64,000 bases of DNA from Euglena gracilis (Eukaryota; Euglenida; Euglenophyceae; Euglenales): assembly GCA_039621445.1 (NCBI GenBank), contig CP154954.1, positions 73,288,308 to 73,352,307 of the forward strand, given 5' to 3'. The translations under genes and the position numbers were made by a program. Positions 19,868-34,400 of the stretch are shown one piece after another (the stretch's first letter is position 1; the number at the start of each line of letters is the position of its first letter). The notes beneath the pieces were generated by a model that made no database searches, was not told the DNA's origin, and saw only the letters and a program-made list of their open reading frames with translations.

Positions 19868-22382
19868 GTGTGTCCGCGTGGCCGTGGCGTTGGGGTCACG
19901 CGGAGCCCAACGTGTGACTCGGTGCTGGTCGGGTCCTCCACGCGGTCGCACCTCTGCCGTCCAGGGAGTTTTGTCCCTTCTCTTTTAAGGTTGGTGACCC
20001 GGGGGAGCAAGGAGGTGGGTTGGTGAGTCCTGCTCCTCTCCCCCCCCCCCCCAGGCCGGAGGTGGTGACGATTTGGGCTGAGTGGGTGCCTCCTGCAGTC
20101 GGTCCAAAAGTGGTCCCTCCGATATCCCCCCCCAGGGGGTGGATGCTGCACCGCTCCCCTGCCTGGGTCGGTACAAACATGAATCGGTTGGGACAGAATG
20201 CTGAAAGGGAATCACGTGCCACTTCATTTTCTTTTGGACTTTCAAATAACAAGTGTACAAATATAATAATACATGTACCTGTTGCTTCCTGTGGTTGCCA
20301 CCCCACCTCCAGCTGCGCTGTGCCTCATGAATCTCTGGCGAAGTTCTGAATCTCACATTTTCCGTCCTACTTCTCTTTCCCTTCAGCTCAAAGCGGAGGA
20401 AGCTCCCTCTGGCTACCATTTCGCCCCTGTCGCAGGGGGGCTTGGGCAGATTGCAAGATTGCCTTCCATGCGTTTCACTCTGACCAAAGGATGTGTCCGC
20501 GCATTCACCAAATGGACACTAGGGCACAGTGTGACCGGGAACGGCGTTGAATTTTCTGTTTCAATTCATGGCAGGTGTATGCCGACCTTTGTTTCCGTTC
20601 TGGACTCTTCTGGATTCTCCCCCCAACCCTCTCCATGGTGTGTATTGACATTTTTTTGTGTATCGGTGTGTATCGGCAATATTTGTGCATTGGTGTGCAT
20701 TGACAAAAACATTTCTGGTGTGCAACTTGGACACACATTGCGGAGAGGCCTTGCTCGTGCCTCAAACCGCCCTGCCCCCCGACTACCCACAGTGGCAGGG
20801 ATCCGCAGACCCCAAGGCGGCCGCCAACCCCAAGGGCGGCAGCTCCCCTACCCTGCCGCTGGCCCGCCCCCCACCGCACAGGGCGTGGGGGCGGGCCAGC
20901 GTTTTGCCAGCTGTGGGGAGAATGGAGGCCGGCTGACGGAGGGGCCAGGCACGTGGAGGTGCCTCGCACTAATGGGGTTTATTTGAGGGTGGGTGAGTGC
21001 GTTGGGGCGGCTGGAACGCCCATTGGCTGCCCCTGCAGGGCTGCCCAAAAGGGACGCGATTTTTGCTTTTCTTTTTTTGTTTAGGACCGTCCCTTGAGGA
21101 CCGCCCTAATGGCTGGCCAAGGGCCAGCCTGGGGTTTGAAGGGGGTAAAAAAAAACACATTTTTTTTGATCCAGTGGTCCAAGGATGCCAGAAACCACTT
21201 TTTCCCCCAAAGTGGACCCATGTAGCCAAAACATGGCCATTTTTTGACCATTTTTCCAGTGGATGTTTCATCGAATGTAAACCCCCTCCCCAAATAACCC
21301 CCCCCCCCCCCCGGTGTGTGATTTGAGCACCCGAACAGGGGCCCCAGGGGGGGCGTTATTTGGGGGGGGGTGTTATTTTCACATGGAAAACCAAAGGAAA
21401 ACATGGGGGGACGTTTTTTGGGCGCTCGAAATCGGCCCCCGAGGGGGGGGGTGTTATTTGAGGGGGTTTACCAGAGCAGCAGCGTATTTGTTTTTTGTTT
21501 TTTTTGCTCAAGGGGTGCCCCCCCCCCCCCCCCGTTGGAATGCGTCCCGCCCTGCTCTGGCTGCATCGGCCGACGCCTTCGCGTTGCCTGCGGGCGCCGA
21601 GGCACTCAAGGTATCCCGGCTTCATTTGTGCACCCCTGTTTCGATCTTTTTACCGGCGCGGTGCATTTGCTGGCGCCTCCAAGAGGGGGACCCATCCCTG
21701 CTGGTCTGCAAGCCCTGGTCATAGAGCTCCGTTGCGCAGATCTGCAACGTTGATGAGGAGCTAATATGCTGGCTGGATTCCGTGGCGCACTGGCTACAAG
21801 ATTTTGCACTATAAAGTTGCAAAACTTTTTCTGTCACATGTGAATTGACAACTTTATGTCATTTGTCAGACGTGTATTTATACGCATCATACTGTCTGAT
21901 ATATATATATAATATATAATATAATATAATACAATACAATACAATACAATACAATACAATACAATACAAGACAATACAATACAATACAATACAATACAAT
22001 ACAATCCTATCCAATCCAATCCAATCCAATCCAATCCAATCCAATCCAATCCAATCCAATCCAATCCAATCCAATCCCATCCAATCCAATCCAATCCAAT
22101 CCAATCCAATCCAATCCAATCCAATCCAATCCAATCCAATCCAATCCAATCCAATCCAATCCAATCCAATCAATACAATACAATACAATACAATACAATA
22201 CAATACAATACAATACAATACAATACAATACAATACATACAATACAATACAATACAATACAATACAACACAACAATACAAAACAATACAATACAGTACAA
22301 TACAATACATCACAAGACAATACCACACAACACAACACAACACAATACAAGATGTGGTATTTATACACATCATACTGTCTGA

Positions 22383-22414
<32 letters not shown>

Positions 22415-25400
22415 ATAATATATACAATACAATACAATACAATACAATAAATACAAACATACACAATACATACAATACAATACAATACAATACAACAAAC
22501 AATACATACAATACAATACAATACAATCAACACAACATACAATACAATACAATACAATACAATACAATACAATACACTACAATACAATGCAATTCAATAC
22601 AATATACATACAATACAATACAATACAATACAAATACAATACAATACAATACAATAACACACATACAATACAAGCAATACATACAGTACAGTACAGTACA
22701 GTACAGTCACCAGTACAGTACAGTACAGTACAGTACAGTACAGTACAGTACAGTACAGTACAGTACAGTACAGTACAGTACAGTACAGTACAGTACAGTA
22801 GAGTACAGTAGAGTAGAGTAGAGTAGAGTAGAGTAGATTACAGTACAGTAGAGTAGAGTAGAGTAGAGTAGAGTAGAGTAGAGTAGAGTAGAGTAGAGTA
22901 GAGTAGAGTAGAGTAGAATAGAATAGAATAGAATAGAATAGAATAGAATAGAATAGAATAGAATAGAATAGAATAGAGTATACTATATTATACTATACTA
23001 TATATACTATACTATACTATACTATACTATACTATACTATATTATACTATACTATACTATACTATACTATACTATACTATACTATACTATACTATACTAT
23101 ACTATACTATACTATACTATACTATACTATACTATACTATACTACACTATACTATACTATACTATACGATCTATACTATACTATACTATACTATACTATA
23201 CTATATACAGTACAGTACAGTATAGTATAGTATAGTATAGTATAGTATAGTATAGTATAGTATAGTATAGTATAGTATCAGTATAGTATATCGTCTAGTA
23301 TAGTATAGTCTAGTATAGTTATCGTCTAGTATAGTATAGTATAGTATCTCGTCTCGTATAGTCTCGTATGTCCTCTCGTCTCGTCCTCGTCTCGTCTCCG
23401 TCTCGTCTCGTCTCGTCTCGTCTCGTCTCGTCTCGTCTCGTACTCCGTCTCGTTCGCCTCGCCCTCGCCTCGCCTCGCCTCGCCTCGCCCGCCTCGCCTC
23501 TCCTCGCCTCGCACTCGCCTCGCCTCGCCTAGCCTCTCCTCCCTCTCCTCCTCCTCTCCTCTCGTCTACAGTCCCCCGTACATCTAAACAGTCTCGTCTC
23601 GTCCTAGTCTCACGTCTCCGTCTCGTCTCGTCTCGTCTCGTCTCGTCTCGTCTCGTCTCGTCTCGTCCTCGTCTCGTCTCGTCTCGTCTCGTCTCGTCTC
23701 GTCTCGTCTCGTCGCCTCTCGCCTCGCCTCGCCTCGCCTCGCCGCCTCGCCTCGCCTCGCCTCGCCTCGCCTCGCTCGCCTCTCCTCCTCCTCTCCTCTC
23801 CCTCTCCTCTCATCTCCTCTCCTTGCCCTCTCCTCTCCTCTCCTCTCCTCTCCTCTCCTCTGCTCTCCCTCTCCTCTCCGTCTCCTCTCCCTCTCCCTGT
23901 CCCTCTCCTCTCCCTCTCCTCTCCTCTCCCTCTCCTCTCCCTCTCCTCTCCCTCTCCTCTCCTCTCCTCTCCTCTCCTCTCCTCTCCTCTCCTCTCCTCT
24001 CCTCTCCTCTCCTCTCCTCTCCTCTCTCTCCTCTCCCATCTCCTCTCCTCTCCTCTCCTCTCTCTCCTCTCCTCTCCCTCTCCTCTCCTCTCCTCTCCTC
24101 TCCTCTCCTCTCTCTCCTCTCCCTCCTCCCTCTCCTCTCCCTCTCCTGTCCCTCTCCTCTCCCTCTCCTCTCCTCTCCCTCTCCTCTCCCTCTCCTCTCC
24201 CCTCTCCTCTCCTCTCTCTCCTCTCCTCTCCTCCTCTCCTCTCCTCTCCTCTCCCTCTCCTCTCCTCTACTCTCCTCTCCTCTCCTCTCCTCTCCTCCTC
24301 CTCTCCTCTCCTCTCCTCTCCTCTCCTCTCCTCTCCCTCTCCTCCTCTCTCCTCCTCTCCTCTCCTCTCTCCTCTCCTCTCCTCTCCTCTCCTCTCCCTC
24401 TCCTCTCACTCTCCTCCTCTCCCTCTCCTCTCCTCTCTCCTCTCCTCTCCTCTCCTCTCCTCTCCCCCTCTCCTCTCCTCTCCTCTCCTCTCCCTCTCCT
24501 GTCCCTCTCCTCTCCCTCTCCTCTCCTCTCCTCTCCCTCTCGCCTCTCTCTCTCCCTCTCCTCTCTCTCCTCTCCTCTCCTCTCCTCTCCTCTCCTCTCC
24601 TCGCCTCTCCTCTCCTCTCCTCCTCCTCTCCTCTCCTCTCCTCTCCTCTTCTCTCCTCTCCTCTCTCTCTCCTCTCCTCTCCTCTTATCCTCTCCTCTCC
24701 CTCTCCTCTCCTCTCCTCTCCTCATCCTCTCCTCTCCCTCCTATCCTCTCCTCTCCTCTCCTCTCCTCTCCTCTCCTCTCCTCTCTTCCTCTCCCTCTCC
24801 TCTCCTCTCCTCTCCTCTCCTCTCCCTCCCTCTCCTCTCCTCCTCCTCTCCTCTCCTCTCCTCTCCTCTCCTCTCCTCTCTCTCCTCTCCTCTCCTCTCT
24901 CCCTCTCCTCTCCTCTCCTCTCCTCTCCCTCTCCTCTCCTCTCCTCTCCTCTCCTCTCCTCCTCCTCTCCTCTCCTCTCCTCTCCTCTCCTCTCTCCTCT
25001 CGCTCTCTCCTCTCTCTCTCTCTTCGTGTGTGTGTGTCTGGGTCTGTGTGTCCTGTCCCTCTCCCCCTCTGTGTTTTTTTTGCCCCCCACGCGCACCCCC
25101 CCAGCAACGATACTGTGCGATAATTTTCCACTGGGTAAGCTCATACAACACAAGGCAAAAAGTTATGGCACTTTCGGATGCATTATTCGTTGCAACAACA
25201 GGTGCCATCCACTGGGGTTGGATTGGCAACCAATTTCGCCCCCCTCAATTTCCGCAATTTTTTTTTGCAAATTTTCTGCAATTTCCGCAATTTTCCCGCA
25301 CTTTTCCCACAATTTTCCCGCATTTCCCCCCCCTTTTTTTTCTGCAGTTTTTCTGCATGAACCTGAAACATAAGATAAAATGAGTTCCGACCGTTCCTTG

Positions 25401-28400
25401 AACGTTTGACAAGGGCTCCCATGTGCTTTGTTTTACTATTTTTTTTTGCAAAGTTTGCTGAAATTTTCTTTTTTTCGCGAATTTCGTGAATTTGGCCAAA
25501 ATTTGGCAATTTTTTGGCTTTTTTTGAAGGTTTTCCCGATTTCTTATCGGAAATAATTTTGGTTTTGCCTGATACCAAAATTTTCGTCTTTTTTTTTGCC
25601 ATTTTGGACTTTTTCACCCAAGAAATCCTAGATTTCAGAAATCACCGTCTTCTCAAAATCACAAAAATCATGTTTGAAATGTGAATAACAGCTCAAAACA
25701 TTCACTAGTGCTGCAAAATGGAAAAAAATGTGAAATTTTTCTACGTCCCCTCCAGCAGCTGAGCAGTGTACTTATCCCCAAAACCGCAATTTCCGCAATT
25801 TTTCCGCAATTTGATGAACCCTCAATCTCAATGGTTTCTGGGGGAAGCATCCAAAGCTTTTGTTGGGTCGGGAAAGTCAAAAGAATGACCTTCACCCTGG
25901 GCCGGTTTAGGGCATGTTCCTTCCTTCTTTTTCAGCCTCTGAAATCCGAGGCGTTGCAAGTGATCAAAAATGAACTGACTGCCCATTTTCGACTTCATTG
26001 GGACACTCCGATGGGTGCCAGCAGGAGGTGCTGCTTAGTTAATGTGTTTGAAATATATTTTATTCATTTTACATTATATGCATTACACATAACATATAAT
26101 GCGCATATGCACAATACGCAATTGTTCAATATGTACAGTATGCGCAATATGAACATGTACATATGTGCATAAAAGAATAGATGGATAGCTGTGGTTACAA
26201 GGGGGGGCGTGGGGGGTGGTCTGAACCCTCTGGTCCAGGAGGGGGGGAGAACACCCCCCACATAAGCCCCATGCAACTTCTTTCTTTTGAACCCTGCCCG
26301 GCAGGTGGGGGGGGTCCATCTCCAGAGCCAAGGAAGACACCCCCACCTGGTCTCTGACACGTTTCCGGTACCAAACCCTGGGGACAAATATTGTGGAGGG
26401 AAAACTCTCAGATAAAAGAAAACCCTGTCAGTGCCGAACTACCTTGGGCTGCTGGAAATGTTAATGATGATAAATAAAAGATAAAATGAATGAAAATAAA
26501 ACAACAAATAAATAAACAAAACAAAACAGAACAGAACAGAACAAAACAAAATAAAATAAAATAATTAAATTAAGATAAAACGAAACAAATAAGTAGTAAA
26601 TAAATAATAATACAAATATATAATAATAATAATAAAATATAAATTATGGGTATGTTTTTGCATGTCATGTGTGTGTACGCAAGCCTCCCCCAACGGTGCC
26701 AGTCCCGTCCCGCCCTCCGCCCTCCCGCAGGAGACCGCCACGCCGCGGCTGGGCGACCTGCCGCAGGGCAGCCTGGCGCTGTGGCGGAAGTGCGGCCGCT
26801 GCGAGGTGCTGAAGGAGGCCCTGACCGACTTCAACGGCAGCTTTGCCATGGTGTGCCGGGAGTGCCTCGGGGAGCCCGCCAAGCCCCCGGCCCGGGCCAA
26901 GCCGGCGCCCAGGGCCGCGGTCGGCAGGAGATCCACGTGGAAGCGTGCATGGAACATGCCACTGCTGGTGGGGTGCTTGGGAGGTTTTCGGAGTGGCTTG
27001 CTGGTTTTGCTCCCCGTCCCAGGAGATGGGCCAAGAATGACCAATGTATATATATGACCAATGTATATATATATGACCAATGTATGTATATTTTTTATAT
27101 ACATATGTACATACATATATAATATACATATGTATATTGTATTATATTTATGTAAGGCAGCAAGATCTTCTTTTACGTACACATACACACATACATACAT
27201 ACAGGATGTCAGAAGTGATTTATTGGATTCCAAGAAAGCGACCTGTGAGGTTCCCTTTTGTCCAAGACATGCCAAAGCTTTGGGAATGTTTGGTACAATT
27301 GGAGGTGGGGGGGTCAGGAATGTCAGTTTTTTTTTGAAACTCTGCCTGATGCTCACACTGAAACAGGGCGGTCCTCAAGGGACGGAAAAGTTTTTTTTTA
27401 TTTCCTTAAGGACCGCCCCCCTTTCGGCCAAAGGGCCGACCAAGGGCCGGACTGGGACTTGAACGGGGTCCAAAATTTAAAAGTCCAAAAAACACATTTT
27501 TGATGCTTTGGGTGGATGGACGATGGTCCAAGGATGCCAAGAATCAGTTTTTTTCCCTGATGTCGACCTGTTGTCGCCGAAAAATGCCAAATTTCTTTGC
27601 CCATTTTCCTGTATATTTTCATTGAGGGTGCTGGGACAGCGGAGTTTTTTTTTTTTATTTGCTTAAGGACCGCCCTGCACTGAAATGAAGAATAAATACA
27701 CAAAACAGATGTGATAAAACCTGTGTTGTAAGTACCCTTGGTCAGATGTTTGTCAGACGGGGCATTGTGAATCTATTCACATGGAAGACCAATAGCATTC
27801 CCGCAATATGAGGACCTCAGAACATGTTGAGTTTATGACTTCTCCCCATGACCTCTTCCCACACATTACCGTCAGGATTTTGGCGTATTGCTCTCCTCCA
27901 TAAAAATGGTTGCCTTTTTGCCCATTTTCAAGAGCACAAACCTCATCCAGAGTCATTGCATCTGTGTGCAAGTTGGGCGGCACAAGAAGTCACAACCACC
28001 AGAAGCGATGCCCAATTTGACAAGCGGCAGCGATGGGGGGAGGGTAATTCCAATGTTCGGTCTGTTTGGCGCGTGCCCGATCTGTGCACCAATTTTTGTT
28101 TGGATCGTCGTTTTTATGGTATGTATATTTGCAAGGTACATGCAGGAATATGTACATAATTGTGCTTACATGAAAATGTAAGTGCACATGTATATGCACG
28201 TGTTTATGCATCTATCCATTTGTACATGAAAATGTATAAGTATGTGAATTTGGATATTTAAATCCAGGTATATGCATGTGTACATATGTATAGAACGTTT
28301 GTGCACATGAATATGTATGTGTATGCATCCATATGTATATGTACATACGGGTGCTGGTGTATGGATGCACCACGTGTGCAGTATACCAGCACCATGCATG

Positions 28401-31400
28401 CAGACTGTAGCCGCGGCCCTGCCCCCACCGCCGACCATCCCTCCGCTGCCGCTGTCCCCCCACCTGCCACCGCCGGCCGACGGCAGCCTCAGCCAGCGCG
28501 GCAGCAGCGGCGGCCAGCGCAGCAGCGGCCGGCCCTCCCCGCTGCCCTCCCCGGCCCTCACTCCGAGCTCCACGCCGTCCCCCAAGCCGCCGCCCAGGCT
28601 GCCGAGCAGCGCTCCGGGGGACCGACGGTTCCACGTCACAAATCACACGGCGAGGAGAAGAAGCAAACAAAAGCAGACACGACAGACCACATTGCCCCTC
28701 ATCAACAGGCTGTGATAGTTTTGTTCTCGGATGTGTCAGTGTGGCACGACGGACAAGTCTCATTTCCTTGGGGGGCTGGGCGCTATGGGCGGAGGGGGAG
28801 CTGTTTTTGACCGGGGGTTGGTTTTGGGGTGACCACTCACACCCCCAAGCTGCCAAAGGCTGTAAATTGCCTTTTTCAGGGAACAGGATGGTGGTCCCCC
28901 ACCTCCCCCGAGGGGTTTTTGGGTGCCCCTCCCCGCGGGGGAGGGGGGGACCACCATCCCTTTTCCCTGATAGATTCAGTTAACACCCTTCCCCTGGAGC
29001 TTTTCGAGAGTGAGTGGGTTGGGATAGGTTTTTGCCAGGCCGAAGGCCACGACCACCACCACAAGGGGTTGATGGAAAGAAGCCTCTGGTGAAGTGGGAT
29101 GTTATTGTTTTTTTATTATCAGAATGATCACAATTAAGGAAAACCGAGCAAAATGCTTTTGACTTCAACGTTTTCCACGTTTTTTTTTCTCCAGCACAAA
29201 GTGAGCACTGCCATCCTCCCGTGTTCTTTTTTGGGTTCCTCCCATTTTTATTCCAATGTGAGCCTCTATTTTTGTTTGCAAACGCCCCCGGCCGCTTTAT
29301 TTCTTGGTCGAGTCCAATTACAGCGCGGGGCCTGCCCCTGGCAGGGCCCAAGGCGGGCGCAGACCATCCCGCCGACTCCAAGACCTCGCCGGGGATCCTC
29401 GCTGCGGCAGTCCCCCCCCCCCCTGTAGCCACCCCAACCCGAGTAATTCCGACTTGTTTGCCAATGCTGTTTGATGCAGACTCGGACTACATTGCTGGGT
29501 TACATTGCTTTGCATTACTTACGTTACATTGCATTACTTTGGGGGCGTGCAGGGGGTTTGGAAGTTCAATTGGAGGTGCTATTCCAAAAATTTCAGCCGA
29601 AGAGGCATTGCAAACGACTAAACGTCCCAAGGGGGACCCAGAAGGCTGACCCTTGGCGTCTTTCACTTCCTGCTCCTCCAAGCCATTGGTTTTGGTTTCT
29701 CCGAAGTGTCAACATACCCGAAGCGGGGCACAGAATTTGTTGGGTGGGGGTGAGTTGTGACTTTCTGTCATTATTGTCATGCCACTGTCTCTTATGTCTT
29801 GCAACAACTTTTCTGTCTGTCGGCCAGAACTTTCGATTTTGCGACCAAACGGATGTCGTCTAGGCAGACAAAAACCAAAACCTCTTGTTTTCTCCATTTT
29901 AGAAAAGCGTTAATTCCTTGCACCCACCAGTAGGGGAGGGTGTTCAGTTCAAAACACGCCCCCTCCATTTGAATTTTTTTTTCCCTCAGAGGGTCCGGGG
30001 CGGTCGGGTCATTGCTGGGCACTCGGACCCCGGAGCTCCCCCCCCCCCCCTATGTCGGCCCCCCAAGGGATTGGTCCGTTTTCGCCAAGCTTTGGGCCAG
30101 GGTCCCTCACCGCCGCGGTCCGGGAGGGCCCACAAGGGGACGCTGCCGGCGGCCCCGGCAGACCCACAGCTGGTGTGCCGGCGGGATGTGCGCCGCGGCG
30201 CCGGCCCCCCACCCCAACCCAATGACGTGCGGTCTGAGCGGGGTGTCCGACCCATGGAGTTCCTTAACCCCTGTGTGACCCCTCCCCCCAGGGGTGGGTG
30301 GGTTTTCGAGAGTGGGTGGGTGGGTTTGGGCCCGGGAAAATGTGCCCTTCGGGGGCGTCACTGAGTGGATCTATGGTCTGACCCACCCCGGGGTGACCGA
30401 CCAGTTTTTTTGGCTCCAGACCCCCATGGGTCCGAAGGCCGGGGGGGGGGGTCGGCCAGGACTGATGGAGAGTGGCCCACCCGGCGCCGAGAACGCCGGG
30501 GAATTTTGGGGGTATTTGGTCAAAATCCATTGATTTCGTGCCATTTTGACCGGAGTGACCAGAGCGACCAGAGCGACCGACCCCCCCCCCATCCCTGGGG
30601 GGGTAGGAAGTGGATGACTGGTTTTTTGAAAGTGGAAAGTGATCCCCCTTCCCCCCTCAGGGGTCGGTGTACTCTCTCGGTACACTCATCACAGCTTTCT
30701 GGAGGGGGGGAATGGTAATTTCACCTGGAAGGTGAAACCCGGGAAACGTTCCAGGCCTCTCTTCACTTTGTGTTTCAACTTCTCACTTTGGAAGCCCCCC
30801 GCCCCATGCCCCATTGTTCCGCAGAAAACCCGCTCCACGAGTCCCAAGCCCAAGCGGCAGCATAGCGGGCCGGAACCTTCGCCGAAAGTCACTCCGAAGG
30901 CCGCAGGGGTGTGCCCATTGGCGCGCTATCTCTTTGCCTGTTTGATTTCGTTTTTTTTTGCAGTCTGTCTTTTTTGCGTTTTTTATTGTTATTTTAAGCT
31001 TGAACTTATTTTCTGCCCTGAACTTTTTGTTTTGCGTTAATTTTTATTTTTTTTTGCGTCTTTTAGTGCCCAGACACGGCACCTTTGTGTGCGCAGCCAG
31101 CCCATTTTTTTTTCACTGGATATTTTTTCAGGCATAGTTTTCTCCTGCAGTTTTTTCCCTCTTTTGTGCAAAGAGTTGGGGCAAACCCTGCCCCCCACCC
31201 CCCCTCATTGGGGGCCAGCTTGCTGGGAAGGGGAGAACACAAATCCATTTTTGCTTTCGAAGCTTCACCTTTTTGGCTTTTGTGTTTGTTGTGTGGGTTT
31301 CACCGCTGAGTTCTGCTGGGAAATGTCATCAATTTAGAAAAATGTTCACCTCTTGAAATGAAAAAAATCTTGGTCACCCACCCCCAGGGTGGTCGGTGGC

Positions 31401-34400
31401 CGGCCCGGCGATGAAGTGATTATGTATCATTGGGCACATGGGAAAATTTGGAGTGACTGACAGTTTTTTTTTGTTACACACACCCCCNNNNNNNNNNNNN
31501 TTGTTTTTTTTTGGGTGTTATGTCAATTGTGATATTCCCCGCTCTGCCGCTGGACCTTCTGGTATCAGAACCCCCCAGGTTTTTGGTGTTGAAATTGTTC
31601 ACCGACCCCTGGGAGGGAGGGGTAACTGTCACTCTTTCAAAGACCAGTCACTGCCCCTCGGAGGGGGGCGCTTTGAAGGAAGATTGACGGGAAAAATGTG
31701 CATGTGAAGGATCAAAAAGAATCCCAGCACCTTTGGTACCAAGTCACCTTGCTGAATTTTTGCCAACCCCTCCTAGGGGGAGGAGAAGGTTTGGGCCAAA
31801 AACCTGTCAATCACGCTGAACAAAACTTGTCATTACCCCCTACCGCCTACCGGGGGGGGGGGGGATCGGCAGTGATTATTTGTTACACACTCCCGCAAAA
31901 TGCACATTTTTTTGAAATTTTTGCACACATTTTATGTGAAAAACCATGCTTGTGCTTACCAACCGGGGGGGAGGGGGGGTGGGTGCTATAGGGTGCCTGC
32001 CGGATCACAACTCTGCGAGATGCCATTTTTTCCAACTTTTCACAACGTGTGTGTAAACTCCACCCTCTGGATGCCTCAGTAGGCAACCCTTCACGGACAC
32101 ATTGCAAAGCCTAAAAAAAGCAACAAAAGGGCAAAATTCACCCAGCCTGTGTAGCACCATCTGGGGAGCATAGTCAAGGCTTCAAAAACGAGGGACTCAC
32201 AACGGGGGTTTTGTCACTTTTCGGAAAATTCACGTGTCCCTGAGTTCAAACCCAGGGTTTTGAACCATTTTCAAAATGGTGCACAGGCTGAAAAACACCA
32301 AAATTGGGCCTGTTCCCCGGGTCCCAACATCAGCAAATGATGCACACGCCACTGTGGAGGGTCTCCGGGGAACCAGAGGGTCAAAAGAAATGTTTCGCCA
32401 CCGGGTTTCAAAAAGATTGGAAATTTGCACTTAAGCGCAAGCAAAAAATCAAACCCTGCGAATTTGCAAAATCTGCAAAAAAAATGCGAGTTTGGCCACC
32501 TAAGGTCTTTTGCTCATTATCCGGCGCACAGCGCCAGAAGAAAATTTACAATGCCAAATTTGCACGAAACGAAGGTTGGCGGGACATGCCCCTTTTTTGG
32601 GTTTATTTGGCTGGTGGCACGCAATTGGGGATGTCAAGAAATCATGAAACCCCCAAAAAGACCAAATTATTTGTGGCCCGGGGTGGGGGGGGGGTCTGGC
32701 CGAGTCCCCCCCCCCAGGGGGGTCCCCCCAGGGGGGTCCCCCCAGGGGGGATAAACTTCCCCCCAGGTGGGGGAAGGCGCCAAGATTTTTTTGAAAAGGT
32801 GCTATTTTTAGCATTTTTTGCAATTTTTGGCCATTTTCGGGGAATATTGAGTGTGTCCCTCGGGACACCTCGTGTACAGGCACCTATAGTCAAGCCCAAA
32901 AACTTCCCCATTTTAGGCCATTTGGGGCCATTTTAAGGTGTAGGCGGGGGTCCCGAAAATCATAATTCTGCATCATTTTTGTCCCGATAACTGTGTTGTA
33001 ACGTGTGCAAACCTTCTCTTATACAGTAGTAAGAAATGTTCATCCAAAAAAGCACACAAAATTCATGAACACTGGATCAAAAATCATGGGAAGCTCAACA
33101 AATCTTAATATGTACCCATAGACGAATTCCGAACAGTAAGAATTTACCACAGTGAATTTTCTTCAGAAAAAAACAATGAACAACTATTAAAAGTTCTTAA
33201 TTGCGCTACCAAAAAAAGCGTACGATATTTTGTATTTTGCGAGATTTCGCAAAAAGAAGTCATTTTTCTGAAAGATGATGCTGTTGCCCGGTGAAATTCA
33301 ATTTTGATTTTGACAACAATCTTGAACATGAAGCAAAGCTGCAGACAAAAAGTGACGTCAATGAACCTTCCACACAGCTGATGTGACGAAACCATGCCAA
33401 TGCTTTGAGTCGATGTGGTATTTTTGCTGGCTGTGAACCATAAAATTTGTGATCACTGGCTGGGCTGCCATATTTCCACCCTGTTTCCACATTTGTTTCC
33501 CTTTTGAGGAGGATTGCTCCTTGATTGGGGCGTCATTCTCAGAAGAAGACATTCTGCAGTGAGAACAAAAACTGTTACAAACGTTCGTGGAAACTCGTGA
33601 TTATTCGTGGTTATTTGTGGCACGAATTTACGGGAAAGCCTGAATCATTACCTGAATGGCTTCAGCTGTTCACAAAAATTGTTGTGCAACAGAATTTTTC
33701 CCATTTTAGGCTATTTTAGGCCATTTTAGGCCATTTTAGGCCATATTAGGGTCCCCCACCTATAGGGGGTCAAAAAGTCATTTTGGGCCATTTTAGGCCA
33801 TTTTAGGCCATTCTTGGCCATTTTTAGGCCATTTTAGGCCATTCTAGCTATAGGTGCCTGCTCGTGGATAAGACCCCGCTTTGCAAAAAAAGCATTAAAA
33901 TGGGTCCAGGATCACAGGGAAGGACGGCCAGCCTCCCAGGAGCAGGCAGCTACTTCCACAGAGAAAGATGACATACGCAAGTCGAAAAACCCCCAGTGCT
34001 CCAAACCCCTCAGGTGGGGTTAATAAGGCAAGAAGCCAGTCAAAGCGAGGTAGAGGGGGAAAAGGGGAGTTGGGGATGGGAAAGCATGCCGCAGGGTGCT
34101 GATTGGGCGGGGACCTTTGGCCGAATCGACAGAAAAGGACGGGCACTGTGTGTGTTGGCTGAACTCCCAACGGGAAACAGGCAAAATAACATGAATAAAT
34201 CAAATACTTTTTATGTCAAATAAAACATAGAATAACACAATACAATATAATATAATGCCTTGCAACAAATCATGCGCATGACGAGATATGCTAATGTGTT
34301 CATTAGGATAGAATAGAAATAAAACAGAACAGAACAGAGCAGAACAGGAATTGAATTGAACAGGACAGGATATTTTAAAAAAAAAAAAGGAAAGAGTTCC

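Noticed and set aside
21834-22587. Frames of repeated Ile-Gly-Leu-Asp-Trp or Tyr-Cys-Ile-Val units
   Set aside because: Translations of the CCAAT and ACAAT pentamer arrays.
23823-25373. 516-codon Leu/Ser frame and opposite-strand Arg/Glu frames
   Set aside because: Produced by the CTCTC pentanucleotide satellite.
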